Positions 33,816 to 44,660 of a stretch of 64,000 bases of DNA are shown one piece after another. This DNA comes from Ceratothoa steindachneri (Eukaryota > Arthropoda > Malacostraca > Isopoda > Cymothoidae): assembly GCA_963969495.1 (NCBI GenBank), contig OZ018331.1:149606779-149670778 (forward strand), in the 5' to 3' direction. The notes below the pieces were generated by a model. That model searched no databases, was not told where the DNA came from, and worked only from the letters and a program-made list of their open reading frames with translations. Every line of letters begins with the position of its first letter. Position 1 is the stretch's first letter. A program made the translations under genes and the position numbers.

Positions 33816-34750
33816 TGAGTGAGTCAGGTATAAATGAAAATACCACCATTGTTGCTTAGTTCCGCAACTTCAACGACCGGAATTTTTTTCCCTACGAAGT
33901 GAGGTTGGTGTGCATCAACGTCACTAAAACTATACGCCCTCCCCACCCCTTTATGCCCTATTGCCACCCACTCTCTGTTTTATCAACGCCGAATTACCCC
34001 TCGTAGCAAGGGAATGGGGGGAGGGGGGAAGCGCTAGAAAAGGATGGAGTGGTGGTGTGTTAAGGTGTGTGGGTTCCGAATGCCAATCCAGTGATGGTGT
34101 TAGAAATCTGGGAGGGCAAGTGGATTGAATCCTTGAGCAACAGTTGCAATATTTAATAAATAAATCCAAAATTCCAACAAATTATGGCTGTTTGGCAAAG
34201 AAGATGGGAAACGGCGCACGGTAAACTAAAAGTAGATGCCATCGCGACCCTTTACCCCAATGCCTCGACGGGTTGAAGTCATTTTCTGTCGTCTCCGAAT
34301 CGGACACACTCACGGGATGCATTGTCATCTGACGGCGTGCTTCCTTGAGCCTTTCTGCGAAAGCCTCTTGGTTCCTGAATGTCGTAGTCTCGGGAGAGTC
34401 TCGTGCGCCGGTATTTGCCCCGGGACCCTGACGAGTGCAGTCGCCACTACTCGCCCCTCGTGTACCTCCCACTCTGTGGTGTGATAGTCTTTGGAAGAGG
34501 AGGAGGGAGGGGGGGGGGCGTCCCCAATCTATTTTAAATTCATCGTGGTTCTATTGGGGCCCTGAGGGGGGGGGGGCTCTAAAGGCACTTGGGTGTGCCT
34601 CTTATTTTTTATAATTTTGTCTGGTTTAGTTTTTTGTCGTTTCCTTTTTGGTTTTATATATAAATTAGGCAAAGGGAATTAGTTTTTACTTTCAATGGTT
34701 TTTTAAAGCGTTATTACGTTGAATCTGCCATTTGCAAATACGGGGGACTA
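33816..34750. other. No gene seen
   Basis: Overlapping frames on both strands (34182-34484) without motifs. Several poly-G runs (34509-34520, 34568-34578). Confidence 0.35.
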
Positions 34751-34754
34751 AAAA

Positions 34755-34905
34755 AAACAGAAAAGACTTCTAGCCTCGCACCATCCCCTTCACAAGAGCA
34801 AATCAAAAACTAAAAAGGAAAAATTCGCCCCTCGCACCGTCCCTTTCGCTACCCTATTTCCAAATCTAAAGTGAATTAATTAAAAATTCTAGCCTCGCAC
34901 CTTCC
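34755..34905. repeat. About 55-65-bp tandem repeat, left part
   Basis: Units contain TCTAGCCTCGCACCATCCCC and AAATCAAAAAC(T/C)AAA. The array resumes at 35380 beyond a SINE-containing insertion. Confidence 0.75.
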
Positions 34906-35159
34906 CCTTGACGATGCCCTCCGACCGGAAAATGAAATTTGCATAAAGATTAGAATAACAATCGCTGCTAAGACAGTGGGGCCATGGGTCTGGTATTCGT
35001 ATGATTGGAAGGTACAAAAGGGGGTTGTGTTAAAAACAAGCAGCGAGGTGGAAACCTCTTGTGGCCTAAGGCAAAGCCACCCATTTTGCGTCAGGGGAGT
35101 CTGGGCATGGAAATCCCTATGGTAGATTTCGCTAAAGGAAGATTGATGTTGCGTGTTTG

Positions 35160-35312
35160 GCTGTATCAGACTCCATCCGCTGCCTATTTGGCGGCTGCCC
35201 CCTGGAAGCCCCGTAGATTTGTGCGGCCACACTCCCCGGGAATTGAGCCCAGTATCCAGTCGTGGAGACCCAAAGCCTTATCCACGAGGCTAGCGAGAGC
35301 TCATGCAAGACC
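35160..35312 (-). mobile_element. tRNA-derived SINE, minus strand
   Basis: On the minus strand, GAGCTCTCGCTAGCC (35303-35289) leads into A box TAGCCTCGTGGA, and GGGCTCAATTCCCGGGG (about 35249-35233) is a B box. The first 25 bases closely resemble the head at 45145-45170 (GAGCTCTTGCTAGCCGAGTG). It sits between two blocks of one minisatellite. Confidence 0.6.
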
Positions 35313-35379
35313 ACATTAAACACAAAAGTAAGGGAAACATGAACATCGCACTCTCACTTTTCCTAAACCAAGCGAAGAT

Positions 35380-35600
35380 GGGAAGAGTTCTAGCCTCACT
35401 CCATCCACTTCACAAGGCTAAATTAAAAACCAAAGAGAAAATGGGAAGAGTTCTAGCTTCACGCCATCCACTTCACATCGCTAAATTAAAAACCAAAGAG
35501 AAATTGCCAAAATTCTAGCCCACTCCCTCCTTTTTCCTAGGCCAATTAAAAAAAACAAAGGGGAATGGAAAAACATTGTGACCTCGCACTGCCCTTATAC
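35380..35600. repeat. About 65-bp tandem repeat, right part
   Basis: Units with GATGGGAAGAGTTCTAGC, CATCCACTTCACA and AAAAACCAAAGAGAAA; same family as 34755-34905. Confidence 0.8.
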
Positions 35601-36045
35601 ATAGAATTGCTTTGATCCACATGCTTGATTCGATTATTAAGTGGAGAAAAGTAAATTAATGTACTCGAACGAAAGATATTTATTCATTGGGAGATAATAA
35701 AGGGAAAAAATTTGAATAACGTGAAAAATGGGAAGATATTAAGCTTTTCGGATTGCAAGGGCAAAATTCATTTGCCTTTACAGCTGTAACCAAGCGGGAC
35801 ATTTCTGGGGTTTTTTTAATTAAGAAAAGAAAAGAAACCTCGTAACCATCGAGCTCAATTATACGAGAAGAAAGCGTAGAGGGAAGGACAGATAGATAAA
35901 TTTTAAAAAAAAATCAATAGAAGTGAAATTTAAGGATGGCATGGATCAGTTAATAGCGCTAACCTTAAATACTAAGGCCAGAAGGGCACGTTACAAACTT
36001 AAAGAAGTTCGTAGTAGAAAAAAAGGCATTCAAATGTAGTACGAG
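35601..36045. other. No gene seen
   Basis: AT-rich sequence without recognised structure. Confidence 0.4.
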
Positions 36046-36059
36046 CCTAGACCCTTGTA

Positions 36060-37060
36060 TGTGGTGTCTGGTGGTGGGGGAGACCCATAAAAAATGCTAT
36101 CATTTTGAATTCTCCAATCGCTTCCCAGTCATATTCTTTATAATTCAAAGCTTGAATCAGGAACCTGACACTTGTAGTCCTCCTTGAGATATACGGAATG
36201 TGCCAAAGGAAAGATGGATGCTTATCCCAATTATGGAGAACTACAGCTTTGATGCTTATTGAGGAGTTATCAATGAAGAGCCTCCACTCATCTGGATTAC
36301 ATGTAATTCCACTTGCATCAAACAGATCAGATGCATCATTGCAATAGCAGAGCGCAGCTTTGGGGCTGACAATCGAACGCTCAACATTTGATTTTGACAA
36401 GCCAAAATCTCTGACAAGGTCATTGAGTTTGATTTGGATACTGTTGGGTTCTTCTCAACAACCATACCTCTGACACTGTAGTTTACATTTTTACCGATCT
36501 TTTCTGTTTCTTAATTGTTGCTTTCTGCTGAGGCTGGTTTACTCCTTTGTGGTGGGGTAGGTACAGGAAGATCAGCACTGTCTATGCAATAGAAGATGGA
36601 AGATCTGAATAGGAAATAGGTGGTTCATTTTTGCCACTTCGACCTTCGTAATGGTCCACCATGCAGAAGTAGTAGTTGCTTAAATGATCAGTGGGCTCAC
36701 GCCAAATCCTGAGAATAGCAAACTTCATGGCTCTTCTTTCCTCTCTATACTCTACTTTATTTCTCTTTAAAAAAACAAAAAAAAACAACAAATATAATAC
36801 CTAAATTCTTGTGACATTTAATGTTTTACTCTTTACAACAAATAATTTTCCTGTTGTTCACAAGCAAAATGAGGTGCCTAGGGTTTGTCTTGGTCTCCAA
36901 CTGGCATGCCAAAGTAGGCTTTGTAGGCTTCACACATTCTCATAGATGCTGTCACACCGAACCTTTTTATTTTTCCTCTTGTTTTGATGAACTGTCCGCA
37001 GATATAGGAGTGCATCTGGAGAAGGATTGCAGCCTCGTGATGCCACTTCTCTTATGTGTG
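36060..37060 (-). pseudogene. Conserved uncharacterised protein family, copy 2, broken
   Basis: Second member of the family at 25372-27160. On the minus strand: SYICGQFIKTRGK (about 37020) then CEAYKAYFGMPVGDQDK (about 36935-36885), a stop, WREPTDHLSNYYFC (about 36700-36660) and ISYSDLPSSIA (near 36610). LNDLVRDFGLSKSNVE (about 36430-36385) leads into LCYCNDASDLFDASG, DEWRLFIDNSSISIKAVVLHN (about 36290-36230) and EFKMIAFFMGLPHH. The C-terminal third present in copy 1 is missing. There are stops and frameshifts throughout. The two copies share the same block order without visible introns but are well diverged, so they are independent relics rather than a recent duplication. Confidence 0.7.
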
Positions 37061-37106
37061 CTCATTATGGTAGCTAGAGCTGAAATAATAACAGATGTGA
37101 ATCCCA

Positions 37107-37109
<3 letters not shown>

Positions 37110-37192
<83 letters not shown>
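37110..37192. repeat. (AT)n microsatellite
   Basis: About 41 uninterrupted units. Confidence 0.96.
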
Positions 37193-37194
<2 letters not shown>

Positions 37195-37205
37195 CTGAAG
37201 TAATA

Positions 37206-37228
37206 TTCTAGAAGGTTCTAGAAGTTTC
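37206..37228. promoter_or_regulatory. Perfect five-unit heat-shock element
   Basis: TTC, GAA, TTC, GAA, TTC start at 37206, 37211, 37216, 37221 and 37226, each separated by exactly two bases. Alternating nTTCn/nGAAn pentamers are the known HSF binding pattern, and three units suffice for one trimer. No heat-shock gene is visible nearby, so activity is unproven. Confidence 0.6.
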
Positions 37229-37248
37229 GAGGGGTGTGTTCTGGCAAG

Positions 37249-37271
37249 TTCTGGAACATTCTTGAAACTTC
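37249..37271. promoter_or_regulatory. Second perfect five-unit heat-shock element
   Basis: TTC, GAA, TTC, GAA, TTC start at 37249, 37254, 37259, 37264 and 37269. A further TTC at 37239 is in phase, with a mismatched unit at 37244. Together with the first array this gives ten perfect units within 66 bases. Confidence 0.6.
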
Positions 37272-37489
37272 ATAAAATTCTTCTTGTCGTAGGTCAGGTT
37301 ATATTTCCTGACCTCCGCTTGCTTCATTTGACTCGGAAGGGAACGTGGCAAACCCCTAGGGCACTCTGCGATTAGCCTTACCCTGAATGACGTACTTTAA
37401 ACGTGGGTTGCACCAAATCGAGTAAGAGTGACTATTTCTCCTTGGCCGAATTAAATCAACTAACTAGGAGGTTCTGGATATCAAACTGG
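37272..37489. other. Hairpin, otherwise no gene seen
   Basis: GGTCAGG and CCTGACC (about 37291-37312) form a perfect 7-bp stem with an AT-rich loop. Confidence 0.4.
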
Positions 37490-38200
37490 ATGAAGCAAAA
37501 TAATCTTTAATATTGTACAAACAAAAATAAAATGATTAATACAACATAGAAATACAAAAAAAAACAACTAAGTAGGCAAAAGGTTTATACACGTCAGCTC
37601 CAGGCGAGAACGTGAGCACGTACACATAAACGTACACGACCGACAAAAAGGAAAGTACCATTCCGGGTGGATCTGCCTGAGGATTTTTCTACCCGAGAGA
37701 AAGGCTTGGAGGGGGATGGAGGGGTACGAGCGTTGGGCTCGATAGCTTTTCAACGGCACGGTTAGGTTTGCACTTGGCCGATTAGTACTCGGGCTGCTTA
37801 AAGTTATGAAGGAGAATACAACCTCTCTTCTAACAACCACTGCTATCCTCGAAAGTAGGGATCGAGGGAGTATTTCGCCGTGGAGAAGCTGATTCGAATA
37901 CAGCAGTGTGGGAGTCTCCTCGTTCCTTGTTCTTATTTCTTCTTATTTAATTTTCTTGTCTTCGGGATCTTGGGGTAAGGGAGGCCGAGAGAAAGAATTC
38001 TTCTGTGTTGCGTTCTCTTTGGCAGGCAAAATACTAATTTTACCCAGGCCAACGCTTAACTATTTATACGGGTTCACCAGAAGTGGATTTTACTTTATCT
38101 ATATAGAGCCGCCGGGAGTGAATTTAGACATTCACGCCATCTCGCGGAATCTCTCGTTGTTACAATTAGGCTCGCTATAGGGTGTGTTATCAAATGGAAG
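37490..38200. other. GC-richer block, possibly LTR-like
   Basis: Begins with an A-rich stretch containing AATAAAA-type words (37500-37565), continues into a GC-richer part, and has CTATTTATACGGG near 38060 (TATAAATA on the minus strand). The order A-rich stretch, GC-rich part, TATA-like word is also seen loosely at 7690-8600 and 17165-18330. No terminal repeats were found, so LTR origin is speculative. Confidence 0.25.
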
Positions 38201-38700
38201 TTACCTTAAATAGAAGCCGATCGTGAGTTCCTTCCGTCCTACCCGTCTCCCTCTCTTTATCTTTGACACTTCTAAATTCTAGAAATTTCTCATTTGATCT
38301 AGAATGTTTTGGTGTCAATCTAAAAAAAGGTTTCCTTAAATCAAATATTATTCTACAACATTCCAATGTTTTTATTTTTTTAAATAAGATTCACAATTTC
38401 ATGCCATGCTTTTAAAATAATTAAAGCCTGCATCCTTTTATATTCCAATTTTTTATCAAAAATTAATAATACCCTAGCATTATTTTCCAAATGGGCTAAT
38501 TTAGAAGAAAAAAGTTAAATTTTGTTACATATTATTATTATTTTCTGCATGTTGGGTAGAAAGAATGACCACGACGTACTCTGGCGCGTAAAGTAAAAGA
38601 CGAATAAACCCGGATATGGGCCCCAGACCTTCTTAAGCGATACGCAGGTCAGCAATGAGGGAGGCTGTCCCGGTCCCCGTCCATTCATGCCGGTTAATTC
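38201..38700. other. No gene seen
   Basis: AT-rich. TTCTAGAAATTTC near 38277 is a three-unit HSE-like word. Confidence 0.35.
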
Positions 38701-38706
38701 GCGTAA

Positions 38707-39285
38707 ATGTTTGAACTGAGTGGATTTGTGAAATGTGAACGGTATGTGATGTGGGAAAGAGGAGGAGTGGGAGTCAATGCGTTTAAAAGCGGGAGTTTGC
38801 AGATGTTTGCACTATGCGAGACGAACGTGAAAGAGAATGAAGAGTTTGTGTGGGATGGAGTGCGATCAGGAACGGATCGCAGCGGTAGGGGTAAACAGGG
38901 TGTGACAGTGATTTTGTGTATGAAGTGGCCTGATGCATTGGTTGGGTATGAATTTGTGAGACTGAGAATTATGTGCGTGAAGTTGAGATGTGCAACGGTG
39001 AAACTGTGCGTGATTCTTTTATTAGCTGTAATAGTAGAAGTGAAGCTGATAAAAACGAGTGCTGGATGGAATTGTGAATGTGTATTGGTTGATGGTTATA
39101 GAAGATATGAATGGAGGAATAGGTGGAAGAATGAGAGAGGGCATAACTGTAGCTTTCGGTACACCCAGAGAGAATTCAAATGGAAAGAGGGTGGTAGGGT
39201 TCTGTTCTGAAAGAAACGTGTGTGGTGAACCAGTTATTCAGCACGAGTGTGTGTACGAATCCACTGGGAAATGAAGAGAGGGAGA
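38707..39285 (+). pseudogene. LINE AP-endonuclease fragment
   Basis: The 167-codon frame (38707-39210) reads MFALCETNVKENEEF (about 38800), then GRGKQGVTVIL, matching the LCxTE(T/K) and REGV parts of a LINE endonuclease. From about 39085 the better match is in the frame of 39059-39274, with DMNGGIGGRMREGI and ENSNGKRVVGFCSERN, comparable to the GDxNAxxG...NxNGxRLxxFC block of RTE/L1-like endonucleases. A frameshift therefore lies between. No RT follows; repeat D begins 170 bases downstream. Sequence G-rich relative to flanks. Fragment only. Confidence 0.6.
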
Positions 39286-39454
39286 AGGTAAGAGTGTGAC
39301 CGTTTCTGGGGAGAATATGCTGAGGGATGTTTGGTGTGAAAGCTGTGCGAAAGCTTTGTTGAACTCAATAAGTGAATATTCTAAGTATTTCTTCTTCTTT
39401 TTTTTAATAATTTGAAAGAAATTTTATAGAGAAAATTTAATAATTAAATATATT

Positions 39455-40015
39455 TACGACTTTTGGCAAAATTTGTAGCGAAGGTTTACCAAGGTCCTCT
39501 CAAGGTTAGTCCTAGAATTATTTGCCAATAACATCGTAACTATTTGGCCGATTCTAACTAAATTTGAAACCTTATGCTGCTTTATATTCTCTTTCGAATG
39601 ATATAATTACTACGGCCCTCCCAAGGTTAGTGCTAGATTTATTGGCAATAACATCGTAACTATTTGGCCCATTCTAACTAAATTTGAAACCTTATGCTGC
39701 TTTATATTCTCTTTCGAATGATATAATTACCAAGGTCCTCCCAAGGTTAGTTCTAGAATTATTTGCCAATAACATCGTAACTATTCGGCCGATTCTAACG
39801 AAATCTGAAACCCTTATGTTGTTTTACATTCCTTTTCGAATGATATAATTGCCAATATCCTCCCATCCTTATTCCGGTAATTAATAAAATAAAAATAGCC
39901 ATGGGTCAGATTGCCCCACTTTTTAAAAGTTTCGAAGGTCGTAAGTTCATAAGTCAGAATAATTAAGAGCACGCGACTTAGGTCTGTTGACCTTGCTATT
40001 TATCAAATCGTTTAA
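39455..40015 (+). mobile_element. Dispersed repeat D, copy 2, three internal units
   Basis: Three tandem units of 120-121 bases start at 39502, 39623 and 39743 (AAGGTTAGT). Each has CAATAACATCGTAACTATT, GGCC(G/C)ATTCTAAC and CTTTCGAATGATATAATT. The 3' flank AAGTCAGAATAATTAAGAGC, then ACGCGACTTAGGTCTGTTG, is shared with the other copies. Confidence 0.8.
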
Positions 40016-41040
40016 ATAAATAGCTTAGTTGAGGTTATTCTTAAGCAAATAAAATTATGCCCTAATTAAGAATTTGTATTCAAATTTCATTTCATTGCGT
40101 CTAATTTAATTCATCAAATAAAACATTTTTTTTATCAATGTTATAATAACATAGGGATCTTATTTATCTTCCTTATTTTCTTTGTTATCTCTCTTATCTC
40201 CCTATGGGTACGCAGATGATGTAAGAAATAATGAGTGATTAGATATAGATTGGCTGCTATGGGACATGGTTTCTTTGTTGAATGAAGTCGCATTGACCTA
40301 CATATTTTGGGCGTTCGAGAAAAGGGGCAAGTTTGAATTGTTTTTATCTGAACCGAAAAAGATTTCACGTTTGACGCCAGTAATTGAAAAGAGAATTTTA
40401 AACTTAATGGATTTTTAAGTTGGATGTGAAAATCTTTCGTCAAGAAGATTTGAGTTATTTTTTTCTTGTTTTTAATATTTTAACAATTCTATTTTTTTTT
40501 TTCCTTTGGGAAATCGAGCGACTAAAGTTATGTTTTTTTCGTTTCTTTCTTTGTTCTGGAAAATGAAAGGGACTGGAATATGATGAAAAAAGTGATAAAA
40601 TAGTCCTGTATCTCGAGTATACGATTAGTAGTGTTTATATTGAGCGAGAAAGCAAGGAAACAAGGATAAGAATACCGCAGATAATTTGAAAGGAGGAAGC
40701 GAAGCAGAAAATGATAACAAAAGATGAAAGCTCTCCCCGCCAAACTCTCACCTACAGCAAAATGAAAGACTATTTAGGATTTAATTGTTTCAGGTTCTTT
40801 CCCTTTGGGTGGATAAATTGAACTGAAGTAGAAGTGCTTGGAATTCTCAATCTCCCACTGTCATTTTCTCCTTCTGTATATCTTCTATTATCCACTGTTT
40901 ATTCGTTATCGTTTTCTTCTTACTTGCCTCCTGCCATTTTTGTGGATCGCTTTGGCTAGGAAGGAGGAGGAAGCGGATTTGGGAGATCTCTGACGAGGAC
41001 AATCCAGTTAAAAGGAAATCCCAAACAGGATTACGATTCT
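40016..41040. other. No gene seen
   Basis: AT-rich. Minus-strand frames 40141-40443 and 40528-40743 have no motif. Confidence 0.4.
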
Positions 41041-41059
41041 CGTTGTCTAATCCTTTTGA

Positions 41060-41660
41060 TTCATCTTCTTCATTCTTTTCTATTATCGATATTTATTTAT
41101 TACTGTTCTTCCTTTCTATTAACGATTTTTACTTTATTCCTTTTATTGTTCCGGTTCATCCCTTTCATTATCTATTTATATTCATATATTTATACGTTCC
41201 TGTTCATTTCTTTCTATTTAGTATATCTACTTTATTCCTTTTATTTGTTCCTGTTTATTCCTTTATATTTACTATTTCTAATTTATTCCTTTTATTAATT
41301 TTATTTGTTCTTGTTCATTTCCTTCTATTATTTATTTACTTTATTCGTTTTTATTTTATCTATTTGCATTCCCTTCGACATTTTTATTTTTATTCATTTA
41401 TATTTTCTTTCGCCTATGTTCCTTTTTTCTTGGTTTCTTTTATATATTTGTATTCATGTCCATTATTTTACTCTTTATTTTTATATCTCTATTCATTACT
41501 ATTCTTTTTGCCTCTTTCTAGTCATTTCCGTTTTTCTACTTCTATTCCCATGTCGTTTCTACACGTTCATCTATTTTTATTCTTTTGTATTCTTTTGTAT
41601 TCATCTCTTTTTAGTCCTATTCATTTTTATCATTTTTTTTTCTTTTCGCGTATTATTTTG
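41060..41660. repeat. Pyrimidine-rich degenerate minisatellite
   Basis: Recurring TTTATTCCTTTTATT and GTTCCTGTTCATT words with a period of roughly 40-50 bases. It yields overlapping plus-strand frames of up to 206 codons made almost only of F, L, Y, S and I, which I reject as protein-coding. Confidence 0.8.
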
Positions 41661-41779
41661 TAATTTATTTTTCTTGTTTTCTTCTTTATTGGAAACTTGC
41701 CTTTGTTATAGAGGCTCTGGGAGAGTTGCGTCCCACCCTTCTTCCGAGCGCCCCACGTCGACTCCGCGGCCATGAGTCA

Positions 41780-42794
41780 ACTCTTAGATATAGACAGGGA
41801 TGTATGGTGTCCCATAGGTACGTGTGCTGCTCAGAACCTGACTGAAAGTGCTAAGAATTCCTGAAAGTAAGTTACTGGCCGAAATTATTTGGTCGTTTCA
41901 AAGATAGAAGTAAAAGAATTGCGCTGTCCGGATCATTTTGAACACCGTATCTTTTGGAATAAAAGTGCTCTTTTGCACGTAATTTGCAGTTTCATACATG
42001 TACAACTTATAGCCATGTACAACTTATCATGCATTACTTAGCATCATGTGGTTTGAAACTAATGTAAGTTTTATGATGGAAACCTAAATATGCGAATCGT
42101 TATGGCTGCTATGGTATATTGGTAAGTCGTTTATTACAAAGACCTTCCAAGGTTTGTTCGTTCCTAGTTTTGAGTCCGGTAATTTCTATATTATTATTTT
42201 AAATGGATTTGTACTCTTTAATTTGTCTTAGGAAAACGGATTCAAATCCAACCGCAGCCAAAAGTTTTCGGACAACTGGATTCTTTTCTTATGCCATCGG
42301 TATGTCTAGGAATATGTTGGTGTATGTTTGCATGCATGTGTCTAATACATCTGGAAAGCAAAATAAAAGTAAAAATTCCTCATATTTTTTTTTAAATATG
42401 TAAAATGGCGATGATATTGAAATGTATGTAATCCTAGTATAAGCCTGCGGTATGTTACATCAAAATGTCACATCATCATATTTGTTGATTAATATGATAT
42501 TCCATGATTAATATGTTATTCCATGTGGACAGGATCTGATAATCATACGATAATGGCGGATTCCGCGGTTGCCTGGAGGCTGTCATCGAGGCCACAAACA
42601 GCTCCATCGAGTGTCATCGACAGAATGAAGACAAACTCGCCTAAATTTGAGGAATTTTTCTCAAAAATAAACCCCCCAAAACACCGTTTTGTTTTTTGCT
42701 GAGTCATCATGCCAACGACTACCGTTCCCACCATATCGATAATGGCCTGATGGTACTCAATAGGTTCTCATATGAGAGGGAGAGGACAGGACTA
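41780..42794. other. No gene seen
   Basis: AT-rich. Short frames without motif. Confidence 0.4.
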
Positions 42795-43900
42795 TTAACA
42801 TTTTATCCATGTGTACAAGAATCGTGCGTTATGTACAACTGTATATATTGCACATGTGCAAAGCTGAACTGGGTACATCTCATGTATGTGTGAGCCGAAC
42901 AGTGTAGATGGCACGTGTGCTAAGCAGAGCTGTGTGCGTGGCACTTTTTTATCAGAACTGTGCACATGGCGTGTTTTGGGCAGATATGCGTATATGGTAC
43001 GTGTTTTGTGCAGAACTGTGTACATAACGTTTAGTAAGCAAATATATGTAAATTATACGTGTACGTGAGTAGATATATGTATATAACACGTGTTTTAAAG
43101 ATCTGTGTACAGGACACGTTTGATAAATAGTTGTGTGCGTGCCACATTTTTTATCTGAACTGTGTACATGGGGCGTGTTTTTGGCAGACTTATTTGTATG
43201 GTAACTGTTTTGAGTGTAACTGTGTACATGAAACGTGTATTAAGCAAATATATGTAAACTATACGCGTAAGTAGATATGTGTACATAACACGTGTTTTAA
43301 GATCTGTGTACATGACATGTGTGATAAGTAGATATGTGTACATAACACGTGTTTTAAGATCTGTGTACATGACATGTGGAATAAGTAGATATGTGTACAT
43401 AACACGTGTTTTAAGATCTGTGTACATGACATGTGTGATAAGTAGATATGTGTACATAACACGTGTTTTGAGATCTGTGTACATGACATGTGTGATAAGT
43501 AGATATGTGTACATAACACGTGTTTTAAGATCTGTGTACATGACATGTGTGATAAGTAGATATGTGTACATAACACGTGTTTTGAGATATGTGTACATGA
43601 CATGTGTGATAAGTAGATATGTGTACATAACACGTGTTTTAAGATCTGTGTACATGACATGTGTGATAAGTAGATATGTGTACATAACACGTGTTTTAAG
43701 ATCTGCGTACATGACATGTGTGATAAGTAGATATGTGTACATGACGTGTGTTAAGCAGATATCTACATGGTACTTGTGCGTGAGAAGAGATGTGTACATT
43801 GCACGTGTGTTAAACAAGGTTGTGCACATGAAATGTATACGTGATCGGAGTGGTGTACGTTACGTGTGCAGACAGAGCTGTGTACATAGCACGTATGTAA
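42795..43900. repeat. 57-bp minisatellite with degenerate flanks
   Basis: The core (43262-43740) has about eight near-identical 57-base units (for example CACGTG at 43289 and 43346). Each holds CACGTG, AGATCT and a GTGTACATGACATGT stretch. Because 57 is divisible by three and the unit lacks stops in several frames, long frames appear on both strands (262 codons plus, 244 and 152 codons minus). Flanks from 42795 and to 43900 have diverged relatives of the unit with GTGTACAT and ACGTGT words. Confidence 0.95.
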
Positions 43901-44175
43901 ACTTTCATCAGCTTCTTAAAACGCCATTGGCTCTTGCTCTCTTTCATCGGGCCCCGGCGTTCCCAAACTCCGCCTCCTCTCGTATTACAGGCCCGAGAGG
44001 GGGGGGGAGGGCTTGGCGACGTCTGGTGACCTTTGGCAACCTCCTGACCTTTACTCTTCTTGACTGATGGTCAATGGCTTTTGATCAATCCCATTAACAT
44101 CTATCGAGCTCCAATGACCTAGAATGAGTCCCTGGATATTTACTGTTCTTTACTTACGTTCAATAACCTTTAGTC
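43901..44175. other. No gene seen
   Basis: No recognised feature. Confidence 0.35.
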
Positions 44176-44660
44176 GCCACCGCTAGCCTGTAATGGCCTT
44201 CACGGAACTTGCCTTGTCTCGAGGTTCACTGACCGCTAGCCTGTAATGGCCTGCACGGAACTTGACTTGTCTCGAGGTTCACTGACCGTTAGCCTGTAAT
44301 GGCCTGCACGGAACTTGACTTGTCTCGAGGTTCACTGACCGCTAACCTGTAATGGCCTACACGGAACTTGCCTTGTCTCGAGGTTCTCTGACCGCTAGCC
44401 TGTAATGGCCTGCATGGAACTTGCCTTGTCTCGAGATTCACTGGCCGCTAGACTGTAATGGCCTGCACGGAACTTGACTTGTCTCGAGGTTCACTGACCG
44501 CTAGACTGTAATGGCCTGCACGGAACTTGACTTGTCTCGAGATTCACTGACCGCTAGTCTGTAATGGCCTGCACGGAACTTGACTTGTCTCGAGGTTCAC
44601 TAACCGCTAGCCTGTAATGGCCTACACGGAACTTGCCTTGTCTCGAGGTTCACTGACCTT
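44176..44660. repeat. 53-bp minisatellite, about 9 copies
   Basis: Units of CGCTAGCCTGTAATGGCC, then CACGGAACTTG and CTTGTCTCGAGGTTCACTGA; starts at 44181 and 44234. Well conserved (a few substitutions per unit), so recent. Confidence 0.96.

Noticed and set aside
34182..34484. Opposing 96- and 82-codon frames as a small gene
   Set aside because: They overlap on opposite strands, neither has a known motif, and GC-richer sequence makes such frames likely by chance.
41043..41775. A 206-codon frame that looks like a membrane protein
   Set aside because: It consists of pyrimidine-rich degenerate repeats in overlapping frames; F/L/Y/S richness follows from base composition.
43262..43740. CRISPR array
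   Set aside because: Units are contiguous with no unique spacers, and the sequence is eukaryotic; the same holds for the 38-, 53- and 64-bp arrays.
43095..44067. Overlapping reading frames of 244 and 262 codons as genes
   Set aside because: They lie on opposite strands of a 57-bp tandem repeat and have identical 19-residue periods. Repeat length alone explains them.
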